This document shows positions 26,662 to 34,202 of a stretch of 64,000 bases of DNA, piece after piece (the stretch's first letter is position 1; each line of letters starts with the position of its first letter). Position numbers and translations under genes: made by a program. The DNA lies in contig JAPLSA010000005.1 in assembly GCA_026398815.1 (NCBI GenBank), forward strand, positions 124,001 through 188,000. Reading direction: 5' to 3'. The notes under the pieces are model-generated. The model was given only the letters and a program-made list of their open reading frames with translations. It had not been told where the DNA came from and ran no database searches. Source of the stretch: Gammaproteobacteria bacterium. GTDB lineage: Bacteria > Pseudomonadota > Gammaproteobacteria > Nevskiales > Nevskiaceae.

Positions 26662-27384
26662 TCAGGCCTGGGCCGATTGCAGCGGCGGCGCCCCGACGCT
26701 GCGCAGCCGCGGCTCGGCCTGGATGTCGACCACCTGGCCGTCGATCACGTGGACATTGCGCTGCGCGCGGGCGGCCAGTTCGGGATCGTGGGTGACCATG
26801 ATGATGGTCGCGCCCTCGGCATGAAGCTCTTCCAGCAGCTGCATCACGCCACGCGCCATCTGGGTGTCGAGATTGCCGGTCGGTTCGTCGGCCAGCAGGA
26901 TCTTCGGCGAACCGGCCAGCGCCCGGGCAATCGCGACGCGCTGCTGCTGGCCGCCGGACAGCTCCGACGGATAATGCTTCATGCGCGCCGACAGGCCGAC
27001 GCGGCTCAGCGCCTGCTCGATGCGCCGGCGGCGCTCGGCGGCGTTGAAGCCCCGGTAGCGCAGCGGCACGTCGACGTTGTCGAACAGGTTCAGGTCCGGG
27101 ATCAGGTTGAAGCCCTGGAAGATGAAGCCGATCTTCTCGTTGCGCAGCCGCGAGCGCGCCGCGTCGTTCATGCCGCGCACGTCGACGCCGTCGAGGAAGT
27201 ACTCGCCGCCGCTGAATTCCTCGAGCAGGCCGGCGATGTTCAGGAAGGTGGTCTTGCCCGAGCCGCTGGGGCCGGTCACGGCGACGAACTCGCCGTTCTT
27301 CACGTGGATCGAGAAATCGCGCAGCGCATGCGTTTCGATCAGGTGCGTGCGGTAGACCTTGGACAGGTGGTGCATCTTCAGCAT
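26662..27384 (-). CDS. ABC transporter ATP-binding protein, MacB/LolD type
   Basis: 240 residues, all ABC motifs intact: Walker A GPSGSGKT at 38-45, Q-loop Gln90, signature LSGGQ at 142-146, Walker B LLADEP at 163-168 with Glu167, and switch His199. The LolD/MacB subgroup is indicated by ADEPTGNLD and by the adjacent FtsX-type permeases. It powers the two permeases downstream. It is 85 bases after the HlyD gene and 21 bases before the first permease gene. In E. coli MacB the ATPase and permease are one chain; here they are separate proteins, as is usual for the FtsX-operon type exporters in Xanthomonadales and relatives. Confidence 0.95.
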   Translation of the reverse strand: MLKMHHLSKVYRTHLIETHALRDFSIHVKNGEFVAVTGPSGSGKTTFLNIAGLLEEFSGGEYFLDGVDVRGMNDAARSRLRNEKIGFIFQGFNLIPDLNLFDNVDVPLRYRGFNAAERRRRIEQALSRVGLSARMKHYPSELSGGQQQRVAIARALAGSPKILLADEPTGNLDTQMARGVMQLLEELHAEGATIIMVTHDPELAARAQRNVHVIDGQVVDIQAEPRLRSVGAPPLQSAQA

Positions 27385-27469
27385 GGCTGCGACCTCGGGT
27401 GAATCATCGTCGGGAATCGGACCGCCGCAGCGGCGGCGGCGATCAGGGACACGGCAATCGCCGCGCGGC

Positions 27470-28738
27470 TCAATGCAGCACCACGCGCTGCGCGCCGTTG
27501 AATTCGTCGGTGCCGGAAATCACGATCCGGTCACCGGCCTCGAGGCCAGACAGGATCTCGACCTGGTTCAGGCTGCTGGCGCCGGTCTCGATGCTGACCC
27601 GCTCGGCGACATCGCCACGGATCACGTAGGCCACCCGCCCGCCACCGGCGTCGATGAACGGGCCCCGGTGAACGGTCAGCACGTTCTTGCGTTCGTCGAG
27701 CAGCACCCGCGCCGACAGCCGCTGGTTCTGGCGCAGGCCCTCCGGCACTGCGTCGGCAAAGCGCACGCGGGCCGCCACCTGACCCGCCACCACTTCCGGC
27801 GACACGGCGCTGATCTCGCCCGGCCATGGCTGGCCGCCATGGTTGATCTGCGCCGGAATGCCCGGTGCCAGTTCGCGGGCGAAGCTTTCCGGCACCTTGA
27901 TCTCCAGCTCCAGGCGGCTCAGGTCGACGACGGTCAACAGCGGCGCATCGCGCGCCACGCTGGCCCGCTCGGCCACCAGCAGCTGGCCGACCTGCCCGGA
28001 CACCGGCGCGCGCAGCGCCAGCGCCTCGACCTGGCGCGCCAGATCAGTCACCAGCAGCTGCTGGCGATCGCGCGCCAGCTTCTTTGACTCGATGTCGAAG
28101 CGGATCTGTTCCGGCTCCAGCGCCAGATCCTCGCGCGCCCGGCTCAGCGCGAACTCGGCCTTTTCCAGCGCGTCCTCGTTGCGCAGCACCTGCAGTTCCG
28201 AGTACGCGCCCTGTTCGAAGGCCTTGCGGCTGCGCTCGACTTCACGGGCAGCGGTCTTGCGGTCGACTTCGGCGCGATCGACCGCTTCCTGCACCGTCAT
28301 CTGCTGGCGGCGTGCCGCCAGCTTGGCGCGCTGCCAGTCGATGTCCAGCGCCGCCAGCTGGGCACGCTCCTGAGCCAGCCGGTTGCTCAGCTCCGGGCTG
28401 TCGATGATCGCCAGCACCGCGTCGCGCTCGACCCGGTCGCCGGCCTGCACCTTCAGCGCCACGGTGCCGGCGGCAGCGGCGTACAGGGTCGGGCTGACCG
28501 CCGCGACCACGCGGCCATCGGCGGCGATGTCGCGGACGAAATCACCGCGTTCCACGGTGGCCACGTTCAGCCGCGCCAATGTCGCCGTCGCCTCGGCGGA
28601 CAGCGTCCGCTGCGCCATCGGTACCGCCCAGGCCAGCAGCAGCACGACCAGCAGGCCGGTCACGATCCACGGCAGCCGGCGGCGCCAGCCCGGCGCGGCG
28701 GCGATCACCCGATCCTGGGCAGCGGTGTCACGAAACAT
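27470..28738 (-). CDS. HlyD-family periplasmic adaptor (MacA-like)
   Basis: 422 residues from the ATG at 28738, which has GGGAG seven bases upstream; a more distal start 14 codons earlier lacks this. One N-terminal transmembrane segment (about 24-41) anchors it. A biotinyl-lipoyl-like half-motif follows (GTVALKVQAGDRVERDAVLAIID), then a long alpha-helical hairpin (about 120-215, rich in Ala, Glu, Arg, Gln), the second lipoyl half (LRAPVSGQVGQLLV) and beta-barrel and membrane-proximal domains. Such adaptors bridge an inner-membrane ABC pump to an outer-membrane channel. It is the first transporter gene of the operon, behind a small exported protein, and controls assembly of the MacB-type exporter. 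Confidence 0.92.
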   Translation of the reverse strand: MFRDTAAQDRVIAAAPGWRRRLPWIVTGLLVVLLLAWAVPMAQRTLSAEATATLARLNVATVERGDFVRDIAADGRVVAAVSPTLYAAAAGTVALKVQAGDRVERDAVLAIIDSPELSNRLAQERAQLAALDIDWQRAKLAARRQQMTVQEAVDRAEVDRKTAAREVERSRKAFEQGAYSELQVLRNEDALEKAEFALSRAREDLALEPEQIRFDIESKKLARDRQQLLVTDLARQVEALALRAPVSGQVGQLLVAERASVARDAPLLTVVDLSRLELEIKVPESFARELAPGIPAQINHGGQPWPGEISAVSPEVVAGQVAARVRFADAVPEGLRQNQRLSARVLLDERKNVLTVHRGPFIDAGGGRVAYVIRGDVAERVSIETGASSLNQVEILSGLEAGDRIVISGTDEFNGAQRVVLH

Positions 28739-28826
28739 GGAAAGGCTCCCGACCGGCGCCAGAAGCGCTGCCGATGACACGGCGGCAACACGGCCGCAGG
28801 ACTGCAGGCAGAGGCATCGCGATCAC

Positions 28827-29141
28827 CTAGACCCAGATCGTCGGATCGGCCGGCCGGCGCTTGACCAGCCGCAGGTTGCAGCCGGTGTTCGGCGCCGCCG
28901 GATGACGGGACGGCGGCGTCTCGAAACCTGCAGCGGCGCTGCGCCGGCACGGAATGCCGGTGCTCGGCTCGACGGTGCCGGCGATGATCGGCGCCGCCGG
29001 CCGCTGCGCCGGCGACGGCAGCGGTGCCGGCGCGGTCAGGCTGTCGGCGCTGCCGCGCAGCACGCCGTGGCCGCCGATCGCCGTCAGCAGCGGCAGGCTC
29101 AAGGCCAACCCGGTCAGCAGCACCCCGATCCGCTTGCCCAT
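28827..29141 (-). CDS. Small exported protein of unknown function heading the exporter operon
   Basis: 104 residues. A strong signal sequence (residues 1-22 or slightly longer) is followed by an Ala/Pro-rich segment and two cysteines (Cys65 in GIPCRRS, Cys88 in NTGCNL) that may pair in the periplasm. No family recognised. GGGGAG lies seven bases before the ATG at 29141, and a near-consensus sigma54 promoter lies 35-50 bases upstream. The HlyD gene follows after 88 bases, so this is probably the first gene of the exporter operon and could be a substrate, chaperone or sensor for it. A longer in-frame reading exists upstream but would cover the promoter. Confidence 0.7.
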   Translation of the reverse strand: MGKRIGVLLTGLALSLPLLTAIGGHGVLRGSADSLTAPAPLPSPAQRPAAPIIAGTVEPSTGIPCRRSAAAGFETPPSRHPAAPNTGCNLRLVKRRPADPTIWV

Positions 29142-29175
29142 CGTCGTTCTCCCCGTCTGGTCCCGGCGTCGATAG

Positions 29176-29191
29176 CGCAATCGCCGTGCCG
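29176..29191 (-). promoter_or_regulatory. Sigma54 (-24/-12) promoter of the exporter operon
   Basis: On the minus strand CGGCACG, four bases, then TTGC: the GG and GC dinucleotides are separated by exactly 10 bases, as sigma54 requires, and 10 of the key positions match the consensus GGCACG-N4-TTGC. Transcription would start about 25 bases before the small exported protein gene, whose ribosome site fits between. Confidence 0.75.
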
Positions 29192-29257
29192 GCCGGGATA
29201 AGTACGGCAAGCCATTGCCACGATTGAATAAACGTCGGCCGGACCGGCCGCGTGAAA

Positions 29258-29302
29258 CTGTCCGCGGACAGGGTCCGGACGCTGTCCGCAGCAGCGCGGA
29301 CA
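29258..29302. promoter_or_regulatory. Cluster of palindromes, probable enhancer sites for the sigma54 activator
   Basis: Three adjacent dyads share a GTCCG core: the perfect 14-bp palindrome CTGTCCGCGGACAG (29258-29271), GTCCGGAC (29273-29280), and TGTCCGC-N6-GCGGACA (29283-29302). They lie about 90-140 bases upstream of the start point of the sigma54 promoter at 29176-29191, the normal distance for activator sites. They also precede the divergent LysR gene by about 50 bases, so LysR binding is an alternative. Confidence 0.55.
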
Positions 29303-29349
29303 CGGCCACCCACGGCCGGCAACGCGCGAATTCCGGCATCCTCGCCGTC

Positions 29350-30219
29350 ATGGATACCCACGGCCTCAGTGCCTTCATCGAGGTGGCCGACACCGGCTCG
29401 TTCTCCAGGGCCGGCGAACGCCTGCACCTGTCGCAGCCGGCGATCTCCAAGCGCATCGCCGCGCTGGAAGAGGCGCTCGGCCAGCCGCTGTTCGACCGCG
29501 TCGGCCGGCGCATCGATCTAACCGATGCCGGCCGCACCTTGCTGCCGCATGCCCGCAGGGTGCTGGCCGAGATGGAAGACGCGCGGCGAGCGCTGTCGCG
29601 GCTGTCCGGCACGGTCAGCGGCCGGCTGTCGATCGGCACCAGCCACCACATCGGCCTGCATCGGCTGCCGCCGGTGCTGCGCAACTACACGCAGGCCTAT
29701 CCGGACGTCGATCTCGACATCCACTTCATGGATTCCGAGGACGCCTGCGAGGAAGTGGCGCAGGGCCGGCTCGAACTGGGCATCGTCACGCTGCCCGACA
29801 GCGCGCCGGAAGCGCTGCTGATGCAGACCATCTGGCGCGATCCGCTGTCGGTGGTCATCGCTCCCAACCATCCGCTGGCGAAGGCCGGCATGCCGGGCCT
29901 GCGCGAGCTGGCTGCCCACCCGGCGGTGCTGCCGGACGAACGCACCTACACGCACCGCATCGTCATGAGCGCCTTGCAGGCGCACGGCGTGGCGCCGCGC
30001 ATCCGGCTGTCGACCAACTATCTGGAGACACTGAAGATGCTGGTCGCCATCGGCCTCGGCTGGAGCGTGCTGCCGCGCTCGATGCTCGACGATTCGATCG
30101 TCGCGATCGACCGCCCCGAGCTGTCCTTAAGCCGCGACCTGGGTGCTGTCTGGCATCGCGGACGGACCCGCTCCGGGCCGGCGCGAGCGCTGCTGGGGCT
30201 GCTCGGCGTCAGCGTCTGA
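29350..30219 (+). CDS. LysR-family transcriptional regulator
   Basis: 289 residues. The N-terminal winged helix-turn-helix (about 1-60: LSAFIEVADTGSFSRAGERL, then SQPAISKRIAALEEALGQPLFDR) is followed by a LysR substrate-binding domain with the dimer helix LLPHARRVLAEMEDARRAL. The ligand cannot be read from sequence. It is transcribed divergently from the small exported protein/exporter operon, and the intervening 208 bases contain palindromes. LysR regulators often control the divergent neighbour, but the sigma54 promoter on that side suggests a different activator. ATG at 29350 chosen because it begins directly at the conserved domain; upstream codons have no ribosome site. Confidence 0.93.
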   Translation: MDTHGLSAFIEVADTGSFSRAGERLHLSQPAISKRIAALEEALGQPLFDRVGRRIDLTDAGRTLLPHARRVLAEMEDARRALSRLSGTVSGRLSIGTSHHIGLHRLPPVLRNYTQAYPDVDLDIHFMDSEDACEEVAQGRLELGIVTLPDSAPEALLMQTIWRDPLSVVIAPNHPLAKAGMPGLRELAAHPAVLPDERTYTHRIVMSALQAHGVAPRIRLSTNYLETLKMLVAIGLGWSVLPRSMLDDSIVAIDRPELSLSRDLGAVWHRGRTRSGPARALLGLLGVSV

Positions 30220-30315
30220 CCCCGTCCGCGCGTCGCTATACTGCCGCCCCGGAACACTGCGCCCATCTGCGATTCCGGCAATGAAATCAACCTACTGCCG
30301 CAAACCGGAGCGGGC

Positions 30316-31245
30316 ATGAGCGAACTGCTGCTGCACCATTACCCGCTGTCGCCGTACAGCGAGAAGATCCGCGCGATCTTCGGCTACAAGGGCCTGGCCT
30401 GGACCTCGGTGATCACGCCGCTGCAGATGCCGAAGCCGGATCTGCTGGCGCTGACCGGCGGCTACCGCAGGGCGCCGGTGCTGCAGATCGGCCGCGACAT
30501 CTACTGCGACACCGCGCTGATGGTGCGGGTGATCGACCGCCTGCACCCGGAGCCGCCGCTGCTGCCGAGCGCGCTGAAGGCCAGCTGCGCCGCGTTCGCG
30601 GCACTGGAGCAGACGCTGTTCTTCGCCGCCGTCCCGACCGTCTTCCAGCCGGCCGGACTCAAGGTGCTGATGGAACGCCTCGGCCCGGAGCAGATGGCCC
30701 GCTTCTCCGCCGACCGCGCCCAGCTGTTCACCGGCGGCACCGCCACCCGGCCGGGGCCGGAGTTCGGCAAGACCCACTTTCTGCCGCTGATGAACGCGCT
30801 GGACCAGCAGCTGCAGGCCAGCCCGTTCCTGCTCGGCGATGCGCCGACGGCCGCCGACTTCAGCGTCTTCCACCCGGTCTGGTTCATCCGCAGCAATGCC
30901 GGCGTCGCGCCGTTGCTGGAACCGTTCAAGGGCCTGATGGCCTGGTTCGAACGGATGACCGCGTTCGGCAACGGCCGGCCCACCGAGATCAGCGCCGAGG
31001 ACGCCATCGCCCTGGCCCGCTCGACCTCGGCGCTGCAGCCGCCCGATGGCCCGCTGCTGGACGTGGAAGGCGCGCGCATCGGCTCGGAAGTGACGGTGGC
31101 GGCGACCGACTACGGCGTCGACCCGGTCGCCGGCCGGCTGATCCACGCCTCGGTGTTCGAGATCGTCATCAAGCGCCAGGACCCGCGCGCCGGCGATCTG
31201 GCGGTGCATTTCCCGCGCGCCGGCTTCAAGGTGACGCCGGCCTGA
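30316..31245 (+). CDS. Glutathione S-transferase family protein with C-terminal extension
   Basis: 309 residues. The N-terminal thioredoxin-like domain (about 1-80) begins with the LLLHHYPLSPYSEKIRAIFGYKG stretch typical of cytosolic GSTs, with Ser/Tyr at the glutathione-activating position and the cis-Pro region APVLQIG. The all-helical GST C-domain covers about 90-225. About 80 additional residues (230-309) form a small beta-rich domain not seen in standard GSTs of about 220 residues. Function in detoxification or redox chemistry is the family default; the substrate is unknown. It is 96 bases after the LysR gene on the same strand and converges with the EamA transporter gene, 6 bases apart. 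Confidence 0.88.
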   Translation: MSELLLHHYPLSPYSEKIRAIFGYKGLAWTSVITPLQMPKPDLLALTGGYRRAPVLQIGRDIYCDTALMVRVIDRLHPEPPLLPSALKASCAAFAALEQTLFFAAVPTVFQPAGLKVLMERLGPEQMARFSADRAQLFTGGTATRPGPEFGKTHFLPLMNALDQQLQASPFLLGDAPTAADFSVFHPVWFIRSNAGVAPLLEPFKGLMAWFERMTAFGNGRPTEISAEDAIALARSTSALQPPDGPLLDVEGARIGSEVTVAATDYGVDPVAGRLIHASVFEIVIKRQDPRAGDLAVHFPRAGFKVTPA

Positions 31246-31251
31246 TCGCCG

Positions 31252-32187
31252 CTAGGCCGGCGGCCGCGCCGGCAGCGGCCGGTTGTAGCGCACGATCAGC
31301 AGCACGCCGAACAGCACCAGCGCCATCGCCGCCAGTTCGCTGGCGACGAACAGCTCGCCGCCGAGGCCGACGCCGAACAGCAGCGCGATCACCGGATTGA
31401 CATAGGCATAGCTGGTCGCCAGCTGCGGCGACACGGTCTGCACCAGGTAGATATAGGCGCTGAACGCGATGATGCTGCCGAACACCGCGAGATAGGCCAG
31501 CGCCGCCATCGCCCTCGGCGTCGTCACCAGCTGCCAGGATTCGCCGCGCCACCACGAGGCGAGCAGGAACAGCAGGCCGGCCGACAGCATCTGGCAGGCG
31601 GTGCTCATCGCGCCCTTCGGCAGGTCGATGCGCCGGCTCCAGACCGAGCCGAAAGCCCAGGACACCGACGCCGTCACCAGCAGCGCCGCCGACAGCGGAT
31701 TGGCAGCGAAATCGCCACCGATGTTCAGCAGCAGGATGCCGGAGAAGCCCACCACCAGGCCGATCCACTGCATCTTCCGCGGCCACTGGCCCCAGATGCC
31801 GCCGAACAGGCTGGCCCACAGCGGCATCGTCGCCACCACCGTCGCCGCCAGCGCCGAACCCACCGACTGCTGCGCATAGACCACCGCGCCATTGCCGACA
31901 TTCAGCAGCAGGAAACCGATCGCCGCCGAGCAGCCGAACTGCCGCAGCGTCGGCAGCGGCGCACCACGCAGCCGCAGCGCCAGCATCAGCACGCTGCCGG
32001 CCACCACGAAACGCAGCCCTGGAAAGAACAGCGGCGGGTACGCCTCCAGCGCAAAGCGGATCGCGAGGTAGGTCGAACCCCAGATCACGTAGACGCAGAA
32101 CAGCGACAGCAGCACCAGCAACGGCAACCGGCCGCTCGCGGCCTGAGGGGTGTTCACGGGCAGGGTTTCGGGCTTAGGGGCGCGCAT
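31252..32187 (-). CDS. EamA/DMT-superfamily transporter (YedA-like)
   Basis: 311 residues with ten predicted transmembrane segments in two EamA repeats (repeat one starts VIWGSTYLAIRFALE, a strong YedA/RhaT-type signature; repeat two starts ASVSWAFGSVWSRR). DMT-superfamily carriers export metabolites or drugs from the inner membrane; the substrate cannot be inferred. Start at ATG 32187, because upstream in-frame codons run into low-complexity sequence with no ribosome site. It stands alone on the minus strand, converging with the GST gene. Confidence 0.9.
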   Translation of the reverse strand: MRAPKPETLPVNTPQAASGRLPLLVLLSLFCVYVIWGSTYLAIRFALEAYPPLFFPGLRFVVAGSVLMLALRLRGAPLPTLRQFGCSAAIGFLLLNVGNGAVVYAQQSVGSALAATVVATMPLWASLFGGIWGQWPRKMQWIGLVVGFSGILLLNIGGDFAANPLSAALLVTASVSWAFGSVWSRRIDLPKGAMSTACQMLSAGLLFLLASWWRGESWQLVTTPRAMAALAYLAVFGSIIAFSAYIYLVQTVSPQLATSYAYVNPVIALLFGVGLGGELFVASELAAMALVLFGVLLIVRYNRPLPARPPA

Positions 32188-32619
32188 GATAAGGCCTGCC
32201 GCCTGCAGAACCGAGCCGCATCGGGCGGGCCGGCGAAGGCGAAACAGGCTGCATCCGGACAAAGCACGACAGGGCTGGTGACGGCCGGAGGAAGCCAAAG
32301 AATGGGCAGCGAAGCTGCTGCCATCACGATGCATCGAGAACGCGAGGCTCCCGCCTGCGCTCCCCCGCATTCAAGTTAGATCTCGCATTTGTTTCCGAAG
32401 AAAGCGCCTGCCTGCCTCGCTGCGCCACCTCGCGTTGCCACGACTCATCCGGCTTCCACCATCGGCTGCTCACGGCAGACGAGCATCGACGGTGAAGCCG
32501 GATGAGTTGACAAACCTCTGCTATGCGCTGGCTATCGTCTCAAGATTCGCCGAAATCCACTTCGCCGCCTTGATGATGCATCGGCCGATTCCGGTCGACG
32601 ATAGTTGTGACTCACTCCT
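32188..32619. other. Gene-free stretch with a large inverted repeat
   Basis: 432 bases between the EamA start and the alginate lyase stop. No coding sequence is supported. From about 32360 the DNA becomes visibly less GC-rich, in line with the lyase gene that follows. It contains the stem-loop at 32443-32507 and a perfect TTGACA directly after it (32507-32512), without a convincing -10. Confidence 0.6.
32443..32507. repeat. Long imperfect inverted repeat (stem-loop)
   Basis: The left arm ACTCATCCGGCTTCCACC (32443-32460) pairs with the right arm GGTGAAGCCGGATGAGT (32491-32507), 17 bp with one bulged C and a 30-base loop that could fold further. It lies 3' of the alginate lyase gene. No T run follows on either strand. 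It may end or stabilise the lyase transcript or mark the edge of an inserted segment. Confidence 0.7.
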
Positions 32620-33774
32620 CTAGTTGTGCGATGAGCTGATCGAGGAATACACCACTTCCGCAGCACCCGTCGCCGTGTCGGTCCCGTTCTGCACGTAGTT
32701 TCCGGCCTTGAAGTAGAAGGTCTGACCCGCCCACTGCTGTCTGAGATCGCGGGTATCGATGACCTGGTCATTGATCTTCGAGGTCACGATTCCATTGTTC
32801 ATCGTGATCTCGTAGGTCAATGACTGACCGATCGCGACCGGAATCTTGACGGCACTGGCGACACCATTCCCGGCTTCCGTGGTGTTGTTGTAGGTACCGT
32901 AGGCATAGGTGCCCGATCCGGTGCTGATAAAGGCCAGCTTGACTGGAGGCGAGTTGTTGTTGCTGTGGAGCTGTGCGAACACCGTCCCGACCCGGCCGCC
33001 GGCCACTTTCGGCTTCGGCAGCTGCGTCACCTTCAAGCGTCCGGACTGCGTGTGAACGCCGACCATCGACCAGTTCACCGAGTTGCCATTCGCCCACTGT
33101 TCGCGCATCTCCGACCTGACGAACTTGGCACTCGGCGTGAGACCGCCACCGTTCACCGGCGCCCAGAACACCGTTTCACCATTGGCAGCAACGTAGCCAC
33201 CTGCCGTCTTCTGGCCTGCGGAAGTGCCATAGAAGTAGATCGACGAGTAAGTATCCAGCGCGGTCGACGGAATCTCGTCAGCGCCGTTCTTTCCATCGGC
33301 GTCCACGGGCAGTGTCAGCTTGCCGTAGCTGCTCCAGCGAATGAAGGTGCGCGGCTGTGTCGGGCTCGTCGGCGACACCGGCGGTGCGGTGCTGGCAGTG
33401 CCTGCGGTGATCACGCGGAACACCTGGTCCGGAAGACCGGCGATCTTCACCGTCTGTGCCACTTCGGTACCGGGCGAGTTGGCGGCTGCGACCCTGACGG
33501 TCAAGGTATCCTTGTTGCGAATGGTCCCGGGCGTCGACGTGAAGGCGCCGGAGTTGATCTTGTACTCGCCGCGATCCACTGAGATCTTGACTGGCATCAA
33601 TCCACTGACGACGCCGATGGATACCGTTCGTGGTTTGCTCGTTTGGGGCGTGTTGACGGGTGCATTCGCGATGCATTGCGCATCGGTGGATTTGCAGGCA
33701 GGGGGCGCCGAGAAGGCGATGAATGGAACGGCAGACAGCGTTGTCGCAAGGACAACATTACGCAGGGGGCTCAT
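32620..33774 (-). CDS. Secreted PL7-family alginate lyase
   Basis: 384 residues. A signal peptide ends near FSA-PP, about residue 23. Residues about 45-125 form an Ig-like domain (KISVDRGEYKINSGAFTS, then TVRVAAANSPGTEVAQTVKI), followed by a Pro/Thr linker and the PL7 beta-jelly-roll (about 140-380). The PL7 hallmarks are RSEMRE at 220-225, QLH at 268-270 (usually QIH or QVH) and YFKAGNYVQ at 354-362. These provide the catalytic Gln, His and Tyr that depolymerise alginate by beta-elimination. The Leu in QLH may bear on M/G-block preference. Base composition is clearly lower in GC than in the neighbours and there are gene-poor stretches on both sides, suggesting acquisition by transfer. No alginate uptake genes accompany it. 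Confidence 0.88.
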   Translation of the reverse strand: MSPLRNVVLATTLSAVPFIAFSAPPACKSTDAQCIANAPVNTPQTSKPRTVSIGVVSGLMPVKISVDRGEYKINSGAFTSTPGTIRNKDTLTVRVAAANSPGTEVAQTVKIAGLPDQVFRVITAGTASTAPPVSPTSPTQPRTFIRWSSYGKLTLPVDADGKNGADEIPSTALDTYSSIYFYGTSAGQKTAGGYVAANGETVFWAPVNGGGLTPSAKFVRSEMREQWANGNSVNWSMVGVHTQSGRLKVTQLPKPKVAGGRVGTVFAQLHSNNNSPPVKLAFISTGSGTYAYGTYNNTTEAGNGVASAVKIPVAIGQSLTYEITMNNGIVTSKINDQVIDTRDLRQQWAGQTFYFKAGNYVQNGTDTATGAAEVVYSSISSSHN

Positions 33775-34202
33775 GTTGGTGGACGTCCGATTGGAAAAAA
33801 GTCGCCGTTAGGCAAGCTTTCCCCGGGGTTGCGAACGGACAGGTAGGGAGTCCTGACCGAAGCGCTAATCCGAAAAAAGGATCAGGTCTTAGGTCTTGAT
33901 AGGCTGCGAAGCGACTCCGTACAGCTCCCTTCGGAATCGCCACCCGCCGCTTGAACGCGCTCACTGAGGTGATCACGTTCCGGACTATCTCGACGTTCGA
34001 CGTGTCCTTGTTACGGCTGTCCTCCAGCTTTCTTGACGACTGAAGTAGAGGCGGTAGGAGTCGTCAGACGAATGGGACGAGCGGTCGACATTCGGACCTG
34101 AACGGCAGCGGATTGATGCCCGGCCCGCCGCGTGCGCGTGCATCTGCGAAGCGATTCGGCTCGCTGGCATCGACACCAGGGCCTGCCGAAGCAGCCCACG
34201 AC
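33775..34202. other. Gene-free stretch upstream of the alginate lyase
   Basis: 428 bases with mixed composition, lower in GC than average on the lyase side. Several short open frames exist, none with a family match or ribosome site. A small dyad TGACGACT...AGTCGTCA lies at about 34030-34065. The lyase promoter should be here but I cannot point to a good one. It may hold remains of inserted DNA; no transposase or integrase is recognisable. Confidence 0.5.

Noticed and set aside
29206-29220. Second sigma54-like sequence TGGCAATGGCTTGCC on the minus strand
   Set aside because: GG and GC are 9 rather than 10 bases apart; the site at 29176-29191 has the exact spacing and better match.
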